A stretch of 64,000 nt of DNA, taken from Paenibacillus rhizovicinus. GTDB lineage: Bacteria > Bacillota > Bacilli > Paenibacillales > Paenibacillaceae. The translations under genes and the position numbers were made by a program. How positions within the stretch are numbered: position 1 is the stretch's first letter; the number at the start of each line of letters is the position of its first letter. The DNA lies in NCBI RefSeq assembly GCF_010365285.1, contig NZ_CP048286.1, positions 3,340,001 to 3,404,000 of the forward strand, given 5' to 3'. Below the pieces are notes generated by a model. That model made no database searches. It was not told the DNA's origin and saw only the letters and a program-made list of their open reading frames with translations. Of this stretch, positions 29,000 to 37,924 are shown in pieces.

Positions 29000-29854
29000 A
29001 TGTCAATGAAAAAGGTTATCCCAAGTTTTATTCTTGCATGCACCGTTCTTGCTTCGTCCACTGCCTATGCAGCAACCAACAATTCGATCGAAATTAACGG
29101 TACAGCCGTCGCTTCCGACGTGAAGCCAGAAGTGAAGGACAATCGTACGATGGTGCCTTTGCGAGTGATCAGCGAGAATTTGGGCGCTAAGGTCGCGTGG
29201 ACGAAAACGGAAGTTACGCTGACGAAAAACAATATGAAAGTAATTTTAAAGCCGAACAGCACGACTGCCGTGAAGAACGGTACTGCCGTCCAGCTTGATG
29301 TCAAACCATATGTCGTCGATAATCGTATCATCGTTCCGCTCCGCTTTATTGCCGAGACGTTCGGCTGCACGGTCAATTACAGCAACTCCACCGTAACCGT
29401 CGAAAGCGCGCCATTGGTCATCAACGGCGTACAAGTAAATGCATTGCAGCAAGAATACCATATGACTATGGGCGGCATCGTACAGCAGGTCAATGGAAAT
29501 GCCTACAACGAAGCCATCTATACGAGTTTTGAAACGAACAAGGGCGCCAAGGTCGACGCACCTGCGAACTATTCGTGGAGCCCTAACTATGACATACCCG
29601 GATCGTATTTAAAAACCGCTCAGTATGATTTTCTGGACAAGAACGGCAAGAGCGTGAAGAGCTACGAAATATATACGCTTCTTCAGCCTACTACGGACGA
29701 CGCCGGGAAAAGCGTCCGGACCGTGCTGCTCTATGACGTTACGGGGGCTCAATGGTATTCATTCAGCGATTCTGCTAGACAAGCCATCGATCAGTTAATG
29801 GTGACAGCCGACAAAAACGGTTTCCTGAAGGTAATCAGCAATACGATCGTGTAA
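29000..29854 (+). CDS. Secreted copper amine oxidase-like (stalk) domain protein
   Basis: A 284-residue exported protein. A signal peptide (MKKVIPSFILACTVLASS, cleavage near AYA-A) precedes two copies of the copper-amine-oxidase N-terminal-like stalk motif: DNRTMVPLRVISENLGAKV and DNRIIVPLRFIAETFGCTV. The C-terminal 140 residues form an unrecognised domain. The start could be ATG 29000 or ATG 29006; the AAAGGA Shine-Dalgarno fits the second slightly better. These stalk domains are common in Paenibacillus surface proteins; no metal-dependent catalytic residues are visible. The 235-bp gap upstream shows no clear promoter. Confidence 0.8.
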   Translation: MSMKKVIPSFILACTVLASSTAYAATNNSIEINGTAVASDVKPEVKDNRTMVPLRVISENLGAKVAWTKTEVTLTKNNMKVILKPNSTTAVKNGTAVQLDVKPYVVDNRIIVPLRFIAETFGCTVNYSNSTVTVESAPLVINGVQVNALQQEYHMTMGGIVQQVNGNAYNEAIYTSFETNKGAKVDAPANYSWSPNYDIPGSYLKTAQYDFLDKNGKSVKSYEIYTLLQPTTDDAGKSVRTVLLYDVTGAQWYSFSDSARQAIDQLMVTADKNGFLKVISNTIV

Positions 29855-29922
29855 GTGTTACCGCCAAAAAGGTGTTACCGCGTAATACCTGCTCAGAATT
29901 CAAGGTGAAACGGCAATTATCA

Positions 29923-29956
29923 GAAAGGGGCCATCCTGCATAGGATGGCCCCTTTC
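29923..29956 (+). terminator. Terminator of the stalk-domain gene
   Basis: Perfect 14-bp stem GAAAGGGGCCATCC / GGATGGCCCCTTTC with a 6-nt loop. The T tract is poor, so it may act as a bidirectional barrier. Confidence 0.75.
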
Positions 29957-30005
29957 GCCTTTCACGTTCAGTCATTCACGTGCTTTCAGCTATCCCCTTG
30001 CGGGA

Positions 30006-30161
30006 TTACTTGCCTGCGAACGGCAACTGGACCGCGAACGCCGTCGTTACGTTCGGGACGCTTCGTGCGGTAATCCGCCCTTTGTGCTGCTCCGCGATCG
30101 ATTTGGCGATGGCCAAGCCCAGTCCGTGACCGCGCCACGATAAAGCGGTAGCCTCGCTGAA
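30006..30161 (-). pseudogene. Histidine kinase C-terminal remnant
   Basis: The minus strand encodes a 51-residue piece ending in TAA. It contains the ATP-binding G2 box GHGLGLAIAKSIAEQHKGRI and the terminal beta strands of a HATPase_c domain. An in-frame TGA directly precedes it, and no N-box, H-box or membrane region exists upstream, so this is debris of a deleted sensor kinase gene. No response regulator is nearby. Confidence 0.85.
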
Positions 30162-30210
30162 TCAGTGAATAATCATCTTCTGATAAGACAGAGCCTGCAC
30201 GCTGCACCTA

Positions 30211-31983
30211 CTATTGGGACGCAGACTCTCCATACCATAACTCCCGGAACGTTTCGCTCGAGGCAAGCAGCTCATCGACCGTGCCCTCGTTTTCGATCCG
30301 GCCGTCCTTCATGACGATAATATGATCGGCATGCGCCAGCGCGGCGCGGCGGTGGGAGACGACGAGACAAGTAGCGTTCCCGCGGCCTTCGAAGAGCCGC
30401 TCCCACATCTTCTGCTCCGTCTCCACGTCGAGGGCGCTCGATACGTCGTCGAACACGTACAGTTCTGCCTCCCGCACGAGCATGCGTGCCGCGGCGGCGC
30501 GCTGCATCTGGCCGCCGGACAGCTTGACGCCCCGCGGGCCCACGACCGTCTCGAGTCCTTGATGCAGATGAGCGATGTCGTACTCCATAACGGAATCGTG
30601 GACCGCGCGATCAAGCGCGCCTCCCCCCTCATGATGGCCGAGCAATATATTATTGCGCAGCGTATCGCTATACAATCGCGGGATTTGCGCGGAATACGCG
30701 CTGTGGACCGGCGTGAAGAACGTGCCAGGGTCTTCGACCGGCTTCCCGTTCCACGCAATCGTGCCTTCGTCCTTCGGCAGCAGCCCGAGCAGCGTCCGCA
30801 CGAGCGTCGTTTTGCCGGAGCCGATAGCGCCGGTGACGACAGTGAACGATCCGCCCCTCAGCTGCAGGCGGATGTCCTCGATCCCCCGGCCGGTGTCAGG
30901 GAACCGGTAAGACAAGCCCGTTACCTCCAACGTATGCAGCGGCTCGCGAACGTTCGCGCCTTTCTCCTGCTTGACTGCAGCGTCGCTGCCCTTACGGAGC
31001 GGCAGTGCGTCCTTCATGACCAATACCTTGGCGGACGCGCCTTGGAGCAGCTCCAGCATCCGTTTCATCGCAACGTTCATTTGCTTGAAATACGTCATGA
31101 ACTTGCCCACGTTCGAAATGACCTGCGTTACGAACGTCAAGTAGTACACGAACAACGAGAAATCCCCGACCGTGAATTCGCCGCCGCGCATCTTGGTCCC
31201 GGCCAGCAGCAGAATAAGGCCGATTCCGAGGTTCACGGAGTTTGTGAAAACGGCGTCCAGCGTTTCGCCGAGCAGCTTGTCTTTCAGCATCGTTTTGCGT
31301 CGGTCGTCGTTAAAGCTCCGGAACCGCGCAATGACGCGATCCTCCGCGCCCGCCACTTGTATGGCCTGCACATTGCTGAACATTTCGCTGATCGCGCCCG
31401 TTACGCGAGCCGTCGATTCCCGGCTGGCCGCCCGGTACTTCTGCAGCCGCGACGTAGCCAGCTGCGCCACCGTTACGACGAGAATGAGCGGCACGAATAC
31501 GAGCAGCGTCATCTGCACGTCGATCTTCAGCAGGATATAGCTCGACACCGCGGCGAAGCAAGCCAAGCCGAATACGTCCACGGACCAGCTTACGGCTTCC
31601 TCCGTCTGGTCGACATCGTCGCGGAAATAGCTGATCGCCTCCCCCGGCGAGACCGGGATCGCCCGCGCGCCGGGCTGCTTCAGCACATGTCCGAGCAGAT
31701 TGCGGCGCAGGATCATGGCCACGCGGAACCGGAATTGCACGTCTGTAATGCAGCCGACGTAAATCATGGCCACGCGCGCCAGCGACGCCGCCAGCAGCAG
31801 CGCGATAATGCCCCAAGTGCCGACCTTCAGCGTATCCTCGCCCGTCAGCGAGTCGAAGAACTGCTGCGTGATCAGTCCGGGTACGATCGGAATCAAATAA
31901 ATAATGGTCCATGACAAGGCATTCACGGCATAGAGCAGCGGCCGGAACGTAATCAGCCGCATCAAGAATTGAAACGTCGTCAT
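30211..31983 (-). CDS. Heterodimeric ABC exporter subunit with degenerate Walker B
   Basis: A 590-residue fused membrane/ATPase half-transporter. The membrane domain covers about 1-310. The ATPase has Walker A GAIGSGKTT (385-393), the Q-loop Gln433, signature LSGGQ (488-492), Walker B LYVFDD with Asp513 where the catalytic Glu is expected, and H-loop His544. It overlaps the previous gene by ATGA, so the two are translationally coupled. Together they form an asymmetric pair in which this subunit supplies the degenerate Walker B and the canonical signature. The substrate is unknown; such pairs export drugs, peptides or lipids. Confidence 0.92.
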   Translation of the reverse strand: MTTFQFLMRLITFRPLLYAVNALSWTIIYLIPIVPGLITQQFFDSLTGEDTLKVGTWGIIALLLAASLARVAMIYVGCITDVQFRFRVAMILRRNLLGHVLKQPGARAIPVSPGEAISYFRDDVDQTEEAVSWSVDVFGLACFAAVSSYILLKIDVQMTLLVFVPLILVVTVAQLATSRLQKYRAASRESTARVTGAISEMFSNVQAIQVAGAEDRVIARFRSFNDDRRKTMLKDKLLGETLDAVFTNSVNLGIGLILLLAGTKMRGGEFTVGDFSLFVYYLTFVTQVISNVGKFMTYFKQMNVAMKRMLELLQGASAKVLVMKDALPLRKGSDAAVKQEKGANVREPLHTLEVTGLSYRFPDTGRGIEDIRLQLRGGSFTVVTGAIGSGKTTLVRTLLGLLPKDEGTIAWNGKPVEDPGTFFTPVHSAYSAQIPRLYSDTLRNNILLGHHEGGGALDRAVHDSVMEYDIAHLHQGLETVVGPRGVKLSGGQMQRAAAARMLVREAELYVFDDVSSALDVETEQKMWERLFEGRGNATCLVVSHRRAALAHADHIIVMKDGRIENEGTVDELLASSETFRELWYGESASQ

Positions 31984-33740
31984 GCGAGCACCTCCTCAAG
32001 CCCTGTCGCCAGCATCGCGCTGAACCGCGACTTCGGATCGGCCGCAAGCGCCGTGCGTCTGCCCGATTCGATGACGACGCCGTTCTCGAGAATGGCAATC
32101 CGGTCCGCGCGCTGCACGGTCGCCAGACGATGCGCGATAATGATGCACGACCGGTTCGCGAGCAGCTTGCCGATCGCTTCTTCGATCCGCTGTTCGGTCA
32201 ACGGGTCCAGACGGGAAGAAGCTTCGTCCATAATGATGAGACCCGGATCCGTCAAGAATACGCGGGCGAAGGCGAGCAGCTGAGCCTCTCCGGCAGACAG
32301 GCTGCCGCCTCCCGATGCAAGCATCGTATCCAGGCCATCCGGCAAGGATCCGTACCAGCCGCCAAGTCCGAGCTGCTCCAAGACTTCGACAATCCGCGCA
32401 TCGGGTATCGCATCGTCGTAGAAGGTCAGATTATCGCGAATCGTCCCTTCCATGATCTCGATATTCTGCGTAACCATGGCGACCCGCTTGCGCAGCCCGC
32501 TCAGCTTGCAATCGCGAATGTCGGTGCCGCCGAGCAGAACGGCGCCTTGCTGCGGGTCATAGAAGCGAAGCAGCAGCCGCGCGATCGTCGACTTGCCGCT
32601 GCCCGTCCGCCCCAGCAGTCCCAGCACCTCGCCTGGCGCAAGCTCCAGCTGCAGCCCGCTCAGCGTCGGTTCCTCGGCATTGTCTTCGTACGAGAACGTC
32701 ACGCCGTCGAACGCGACCGCAAGCGGCCCTTCCGGCAGCGGCGCGCCGGGACCGTCCTCGATCGAGGAACGCGTCTCGAACAGCGTCCGAATACGCGAAA
32801 TGCTGGCGTCGGCTTTCTGCAGATCCTCCATTTGTGTGCGGATTTTCTCAATCGGCTTGGCAAGCAGCTCCGTGTAGAAGAAGATCAAATACACGGTGCC
32901 GAGCGAAATCGCATCCGTCTTCCATAAGTAAGCGCTGATGGCGAATGCCATTGCGTTGCCGAGCGTAAAGACGATAATCGTCGTATTCCACATGGAGGCG
33001 AAGCCCAGAAACGCGCGCAGCCGCACTCGGAGCATGTTCGGCAGCATCCGATGGAATCGTCCCATGACGAAGCCCGACGCGCCGTTGGCCCGAATATCCT
33101 CCGTGCCTTCCATCTGCTCCCCGATGAACCCGTACAGTTCCGCGCTCGCCTGGCGCCAATCCTTCCAGAACGGCCCGTTGAACTTGCGGATCTTCTGGAT
33201 GACGAACACGGCTGCGATGACGAACACCGTCATGCCCGCGCCGATGAGCCAGCTCTCCCGGAACAGCAGGACGATAATGCCGAGCATGAGCAGCAGATTG
33301 CCGAGCAAATGAATGATCATGCTGGAGAAGAAATTCGCCAGCGCATTCACGTCGCCGTCGACGCGCTCGATAATGGCGCCCGATGTCTGCGATTTGTGAA
33401 ACGGCATATCGAGCGACAAGCAATGTGCCGCCAAGTCGCTTCGCAGCGCATTCGTCGTTTTCCAGCCGAGGTTCTCGCTGAAATACGTAGCCAGTACGGT
33501 TACCCCGCCCTGCAGCACGGAGAAGCCGATGAATAGCGACGCGGCGATCAGCAGCGGCCGTAAAGAGCTTCCGGACTGCGCCGAATCAATAAAGTATCGG
33601 ATGATTTGCGGATTGACAAGCTGCAGGCCGATCGTCAAGACGAGCAGCGCTGCAAGAATCCATAACGTGTTCTTCTGAGGCAGCAAGTAGCGCCGAAGCA
33701 GGTCGGCGTATTCCGAGCGGCCTTTCGATTGCCGGTTCAT
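31980..33740 (-). CDS. Heterodimeric ABC exporter subunit with canonical Walker B
   Basis: A 586-residue half-transporter. The transmembrane domain spans about 20-310. The ATPase has Walker A GRTGSGKST (377-385), an altered signature LSAGE (481-485) in place of LSGGQ, Walker B LIIMDE with catalytic Glu506, and His537. Paired with the next gene it gives one intact site (this Walker A/B plus the partner's LSGGQ) and one degenerate site. Start ATG 33740 has AGGAGG upstream. It diverges from an AraC-type gene, and a palindrome lies at its predicted transcript start. Confidence 0.93.
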   Translation of the reverse strand: MNRQSKGRSEYADLLRRYLLPQKNTLWILAALLVLTIGLQLVNPQIIRYFIDSAQSGSSLRPLLIAASLFIGFSVLQGGVTVLATYFSENLGWKTTNALRSDLAAHCLSLDMPFHKSQTSGAIIERVDGDVNALANFFSSMIIHLLGNLLLMLGIIVLLFRESWLIGAGMTVFVIAAVFVIQKIRKFNGPFWKDWRQASAELYGFIGEQMEGTEDIRANGASGFVMGRFHRMLPNMLRVRLRAFLGFASMWNTTIIVFTLGNAMAFAISAYLWKTDAISLGTVYLIFFYTELLAKPIEKIRTQMEDLQKADASISRIRTLFETRSSIEDGPGAPLPEGPLAVAFDGVTFSYEDNAEEPTLSGLQLELAPGEVLGLLGRTGSGKSTIARLLLRFYDPQQGAVLLGGTDIRDCKLSGLRKRVAMVTQNIEIMEGTIRDNLTFYDDAIPDARIVEVLEQLGLGGWYGSLPDGLDTMLASGGGSLSAGEAQLLAFARVFLTDPGLIIMDEASSRLDPLTEQRIEEAIGKLLANRSCIIIAHRLATVQRADRIAILENGVVIESGRRTALAADPKSRFSAMLATGLEEVLA

Positions 33741-33759
33741 TCCATATCCTCCTGATTTT

Positions 33760-33788
33760 AGAACAAATGTTCTTGTTGAATGAATATA
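33760..33788 (-). promoter_or_regulatory. Promoter -10 and operator-like palindrome of the ABC exporter operon
   Basis: On the minus strand TATATT (33788-33783) with no good -35. Immediately downstream lies AGAACA-aa-TGTTCT (33760-33773 in plus orientation), a perfect 6-bp inverted repeat at the expected transcript start, placed like a repressor site. Confidence 0.5.
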
Positions 33789-33884
33789 CCATAGAACCCC
33801 CGTTTCCGAACAGATGGTACTGCTGTTAATTTACGCTGGCGGACAGGGCGCCATGCTATAATGACTGCAACAGAACAGAGGAGC

Positions 33885-33920
33885 ATGATGGCCGGCCCCC
33901 ATGCCATTGCTCCGGAATAA
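33885..33920 (+). other. Possible 11-codon leader ORF of the AraC gene
   Basis: Directly after an extended -10 (TGCTATAAT near 33855) and an AGAGGAG Shine-Dalgarno, ATGATG opens an 11-residue ORF (MMAGPHAIAPE) whose TAA overlaps the AAAGGTGG Shine-Dalgarno of the regulator. It could couple translation, or be chance. Confidence 0.35.
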
Positions 33921-33936
33921 AGGTGGCCCCGATCCG

Positions 33937-34872
33937 ATGGATACGATGGACGAAGTGCTTCAGATGTCCCGCCTCACGAAATTAGACGTGAAATGGAGCT
34001 CCGAGCTTCAGGGCAACGAGCATATAGCCGAGCCGAAAGCGAATCCGAACTTCGAGCTGCTGATGGTGACGGAAGGTCCCGTCTACTTGCAGGCAGGCGG
34101 GCGGCGAATGGAGCTGCAGAGCGGGGAGTGCTACCTGCTTATGCCCTGGGAGCAGCATTCCGGCTATCGGCCGATTTCGGCGAGCGCCGGCTTCTATTGG
34201 GTGCAGTTCTCGGCCGATCCCCCGCTTCGCCTGCCGGGAGGCACGCCGGACGAAGCCGCGGCCGCCATGCCGAACCGCCCCCGGCTGGCCGCCCAAGACT
34301 TACGAACGGCCAAGGACGACGGTTGCGCGGCCGATGCCCTGCTGCTCCCCCGCCGCTTCAAACCGCGCAACCGCTACGAGCTGCTGCGGCTGTTCGAACT
34401 CATGGGCGCGCAGCTGGCGGAGCCGCGCGGCTATTATCGCTATCGCTGCTCGCTGCTGCTCGCACAGATGTTGGAGCTGCTAGCGCACGGACTGCTGGAG
34501 CGCGAGCAGCTTCAGCACGACATGCCCTCGACCTTCCTGCTCTATCGGCGGATCGTGAATAAGCTGGACGAGGATTATATGAAGAATCCCTCCAGCGAGG
34601 CGCTCGAACAGAGCCTGCATCATAACTATGAATATTTGTGCCAGATCTTCAAGAAATATTCCGGCACGACGATCGTTTCCTACATTCATCAGCTGCAAAT
34701 TCAACGGGCCAAGCATCTGCTCGCCGCCACCGGCGCCATGATCAAGGAAGTCGCGGAGCAGGTCGGTTATCAGGATCCCTACTATTTCTCCCGCATATTC
34801 AAAAAGCTGGAGGCGATCAGCCCCCAGCAGTTTCGGAATCTTGCTATGCGCAGCGGCGCCCCGCGCGATTAA
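33937..34872 (+). CDS. AraC family transcriptional regulator
   Basis: A 311-residue regulator. An N-terminal cupin-like sensing domain (NFELLMVTEGPVYLQAGG, LMPWEQHSGYRP) is followed by two AraC helix-turn-helix motifs at the C-terminus (HNYEYLCQIFKKYSGTT and IKEVAEQVGYQDPYYFSRIF). I chose ATG 33937 because AAAGGTGG precedes it; the ATG 12 codons earlier has none. It diverges from the ABC exporter and converges on the ADP-ribosylglycohydrolase gene, the two stop codons overlapping in TTAA. AraC proteins of this form often sense sugars. Confidence 0.88.
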   Translation: MDTMDEVLQMSRLTKLDVKWSSELQGNEHIAEPKANPNFELLMVTEGPVYLQAGGRRMELQSGECYLLMPWEQHSGYRPISASAGFYWVQFSADPPLRLPGGTPDEAAAAMPNRPRLAAQDLRTAKDDGCAADALLLPRRFKPRNRYELLRLFELMGAQLAEPRGYYRYRCSLLLAQMLELLAHGLLEREQLQHDMPSTFLLYRRIVNKLDEDYMKNPSSEALEQSLHHNYEYLCQIFKKYSGTTIVSYIHQLQIQRAKHLLAATGAMIKEVAEQVGYQDPYYFSRIFKKLEAISPQQFRNLAMRSGAPRD

Positions 34873-36404
34873 GCGATTGGCTGGCCGTTAATGAAGACGA
34901 ACGGAATAATGCCTTTGGTCGGACGGCCTTGCGAGCTGATTTCGAGCAGCACGTCGTAACGCGCCTGCTGCAAGTCTTGCGATAACAGCCTGAACGTCAG
35001 CTCCGTCCGTCCGAGGTTGCAATGATACTGCTCGAGTCCGGCGCCGACCACGGGGCCCGGGGAGACGCTCCAGCCTGCCGGCAGATGCCACTTGAACGTC
35101 AGCCATTGCTGCATGAACAGGTTGTTGTCGATGATGATCTTCACTGTCTTCTCCGCGCCCTCCTGCACGAACGGCGCTTCCGCGTAATCGGCGATCGCCG
35201 AGAAAATGACGAAGTCGTACGACACTTGAAACGGGCTTTGGCTTAACTTCTCCTCAAATCCGCGATACGTCCACGTATTGATCCGCTGCTTCCGGCTGTA
35301 GAGCGCGCCGCCTTCGTTGACCGCGACGTCATACCCGCGTTCGGCCGTAATCACATCGACGATATCGCTCCCGAGGAACGACGGCGCCAAGCGGATAATC
35401 CGCTCCGTCAGCTCGCCCACAGTCTTCGGTATGCGCAGCCCCTGATCGCCCAAATTAACGCAGAGCGTCTTGATGGAATCGCCGATCGGCGCTTTCCATT
35501 TCTCCGGAATGCCCGCTTCCCCGCCGATGATGCCGAGGATGGAACCCAGCGTCGCAGCCGTGCAATCCGTGTCTTCGCCGCAGTTATTGGCGATGCAGAT
35601 ACTGCTGCCGAAGTCTCCCTCCCCATACAGCCAGCCGATGAGCGTAATGCCGACATTGCCCGGCGCGTCGTAGCCCATCGGGCCGACGGCGACATCCTTC
35701 GGCAAGTCATCCGGCTCCATGCCGATAATGCCGAAGCTGCCCGGTACGTCGTTCAGCACTTGAATGCGCGCTTCCTGCCAGCTTAAGCCGCGCGAATGGG
35801 CATCGCGAGCCGAGGCCGCGCCGCGGGCCACGCCGCAATCCGCCGGAATGTAGGACAGTCCGATGTCGATGAGCGTATCCCGGTCATTCTCCACGAACGC
35901 CGCGCTTTCGATCGCCGCGAAGAACACTTCCGCGTAGACTCCCTCATGGCTGTGATCCACGATCGCATCCTCGTACGCATACTGCACCGCTATTTCGGGA
36001 TGCCCTGGAGCCAGGCACGCCCATAGTTCCGAACGGATGAAGGCGCCGTTGCTGTCCCGGAACACGTTGTTCACATAGCCGGATAGCGGAGGCACGATCC
36101 CTTGACGCAAGTTGTTCTTCCCTGCCCCGTATTCGCCCCAGTTCGGGACAATGTAGGACAACCAGTATTCGCCGAGTATTTTCGCATCCGTCCGGCGGCC
36201 GTACTTCTCCACCGCGTTCAGCCAGACGAGCTGCAGATCGAGATCATCGTTCGGCAGCGGTTCCCCGTTCAAGTCCTGCGTGTAGAAGTCGAAATCGTAC
36301 ACCGCGCGTTTGCATTCGAACGGCGCGCCCAGCGTGCCTCCGATGTTCTTGCCGACCCAGCAGCCGAGCACCTTTTCCTTATAAGCCGCAAGCGATAATG
36401 TCAT
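34869..36404 (-). CDS. ADP-ribosylglycohydrolase family protein
   Basis: A 511-residue protein with an ARH/DraG-like fold. Metal-binding residues are seen in LPNDDLDLQLVW near the N-terminus and in NNCGEDTDCTAATLGSILG about two thirds along, corresponding to the GGDTDT motif of the family. The last 120 residues (from about 390) form an extra beta-rich domain. ATG 36404 with GGGAG nine bases upstream is the best start. The family removes ADP-ribose from proteins or nucleosides, but large Paenibacillus members may act on other glycosides; the AraC neighbour would fit that. Confidence 0.82.
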   Translation of the reverse strand: MTLSLAAYKEKVLGCWVGKNIGGTLGAPFECKRAVYDFDFYTQDLNGEPLPNDDLDLQLVWLNAVEKYGRRTDAKILGEYWLSYIVPNWGEYGAGKNNLRQGIVPPLSGYVNNVFRDSNGAFIRSELWACLAPGHPEIAVQYAYEDAIVDHSHEGVYAEVFFAAIESAAFVENDRDTLIDIGLSYIPADCGVARGAASARDAHSRGLSWQEARIQVLNDVPGSFGIIGMEPDDLPKDVAVGPMGYDAPGNVGITLIGWLYGEGDFGSSICIANNCGEDTDCTAATLGSILGIIGGEAGIPEKWKAPIGDSIKTLCVNLGDQGLRIPKTVGELTERIIRLAPSFLGSDIVDVITAERGYDVAVNEGGALYSRKQRINTWTYRGFEEKLSQSPFQVSYDFVIFSAIADYAEAPFVQEGAEKTVKIIIDNNLFMQQWLTFKWHLPAGWSVSPGPVVGAGLEQYHCNLGRTELTFRLLSQDLQQARYDVLLEISSQGRPTKGIIPFVFINGQPIA

Positions 36405-36526
36405 CCCTGCCATCTCCCATCCGTAAGCGGTTCTGAACCTCTGCACGTAGTATAGCAAGGCGGCTCTTGCCGACAAATGAAGGATTCTGAGTTTCTGGTC
36501 CTGCTCGGCCTAAGGATCGTCCATTT

Positions 36527-37735
36527 TTATGTAGGGATGCGTTGCTGACGTTTATAGTTGAAAATCTCATCCGTCGCTTGACGGTACCCGCCTGAGTGCC
36601 GGAAAGTTTCCCCCATAATCGCAGCGGCATCCTTGAACGACGCGCGGCTTAATACGCGATCCGCGGCCTCGCTTAATTGGTCTGCAGTCAAGTCCGACAT
36701 CTGCAGCTGAACGCCTGCTCCGACATTCTCGACTTGCCCGGCAATAATGGGCTGATCCGCGCTTTGCGGGACGACGACGAGCGGGACCCCGTAATAGAGC
36801 CCTTCGTGGGTGCTGTTCATTCCGCCATGCGTAATAAAGAGTTTCGCATATTGCAGGACCTCCGTTTGGGGGACGTAGTTTCTGACGATGAAGTTAGCCG
36901 GAATTTCTCCCAAGTCAGCGATCCGGGTGCGTTCGCCGATAGAGAGGACAACCGTATGCGCCGTATTCCCGAACGCTTCGAAACAACGCTTATAGAAGTC
37001 GAGAGACTGATTAAAGACGGTGCCCAGTGAAATGTAAATCGGATTCTTCCCCTGAATAGCAGCCATATCGAAGGATTCCTGCGTGAAACGCGAAGCGATG
37101 GACGGGCCTACGAACGCGTACGCGTGGTCGAAAGCTTCTCCATCGGGCTGAAACGCCTTTGTCGTATACACGAGGGTAAGCGGCGCCGGATTGCAAAACA
37201 CCTCGTAGGGCGAACCGATCTCCACGTCATACTGTTCCTTCATTAGAGCTGTCAGACTTTGATAGCGATCGGCGATCGGCTTCGCGATATCCGCCGGGAC
37301 ATTGGCCGTGAATTGTTCCAGCATGCGATCGAAGGACGCTTCCGACTGCGCGAAAGAAGTACAAGAGCTAATCGCGGGAAGCTTGAGCATTTGCGCCAGC
37401 AGCCGTCCGCAGCCAAACATGGAATCGTGGATGATGTAATCGAAACGTTCGCCTTTGATCTGTTCAAGAACGCTTGGAATGACGATATCGGCCGTTAGCA
37501 AGAGACCGTTGACTCTCTCGAGCACATAGTTCCTGCCGCCGGAGATGAAGGCTTTAATGAAGGAAAGCCCGTCGAATGTACGCACGGATGCTCCCGTCTT
37601 CTCCATTCGCTCCCGGAAAGCTTCCGTACAAACGTACACGACCTCTTCCCCGCGCGAAATCAGCTCCTGTACCACGCCGATTGTTGGATTGATATGTCCC
37701 TCGGATCCGCCATTAATAAATAAGACACGCGCCAT
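36527..37735 (-). CDS. Macrolide-type glycosyltransferase (GT1, MGT family)
   Basis: A 402-residue GT-B glycosyltransferase. The N-terminal acceptor lobe begins VLFINGGSEGHINPTIGVV. The C-terminal lobe has the nucleotide-sugar-binding signature FITHGGMNSTHEGLYYGVPL with VPQSADQP, as in YjiC/OleD-type enzymes that glycosylate macrolides, flavonoids and other small hydrophobic acceptors. It is probably cytoplasmic. It starts at ATG 37735, stands alone, and is separated from the ADP-ribosylglycohydrolase by 122 bp. The acceptor cannot be deduced. Confidence 0.9.
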   Translation of the reverse strand: MARVLFINGGSEGHINPTIGVVQELISRGEEVVYVCTEAFRERMEKTGASVRTFDGLSFIKAFISGGRNYVLERVNGLLLTADIVIPSVLEQIKGERFDYIIHDSMFGCGRLLAQMLKLPAISSCTSFAQSEASFDRMLEQFTANVPADIAKPIADRYQSLTALMKEQYDVEIGSPYEVFCNPAPLTLVYTTKAFQPDGEAFDHAYAFVGPSIASRFTQESFDMAAIQGKNPIYISLGTVFNQSLDFYKRCFEAFGNTAHTVVLSIGERTRIADLGEIPANFIVRNYVPQTEVLQYAKLFITHGGMNSTHEGLYYGVPLVVVPQSADQPIIAGQVENVGAGVQLQMSDLTADQLSEAADRVLSRASFKDAAAIMGETFRHSGGYRQATDEIFNYKRQQRIPT

Positions 37736-37924
37736 TCTATCACTCCTTCGGCTTACTGTTTGCTTTTATCATAAAACAAGACACGGATATCTCAAAGCAG
37801 ATCCCCATCACCGCGCATCGCGCCTTGCTATTACCAACACTTGCTTGCTCCCGCCGGCCTTGAGGGTTGTTATACTGAATGGACAGCCGATTAGAATATG
37901 TTGCCTGAAAAGGAGTCCGACACC

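Noticed and set aside
29986..30207. An alternative minus-strand frame over the histidine kinase remnant
   Set aside because: It is shifted relative to the G2-box frame and carries no kinase motif; it is a shadow of the degraded gene.
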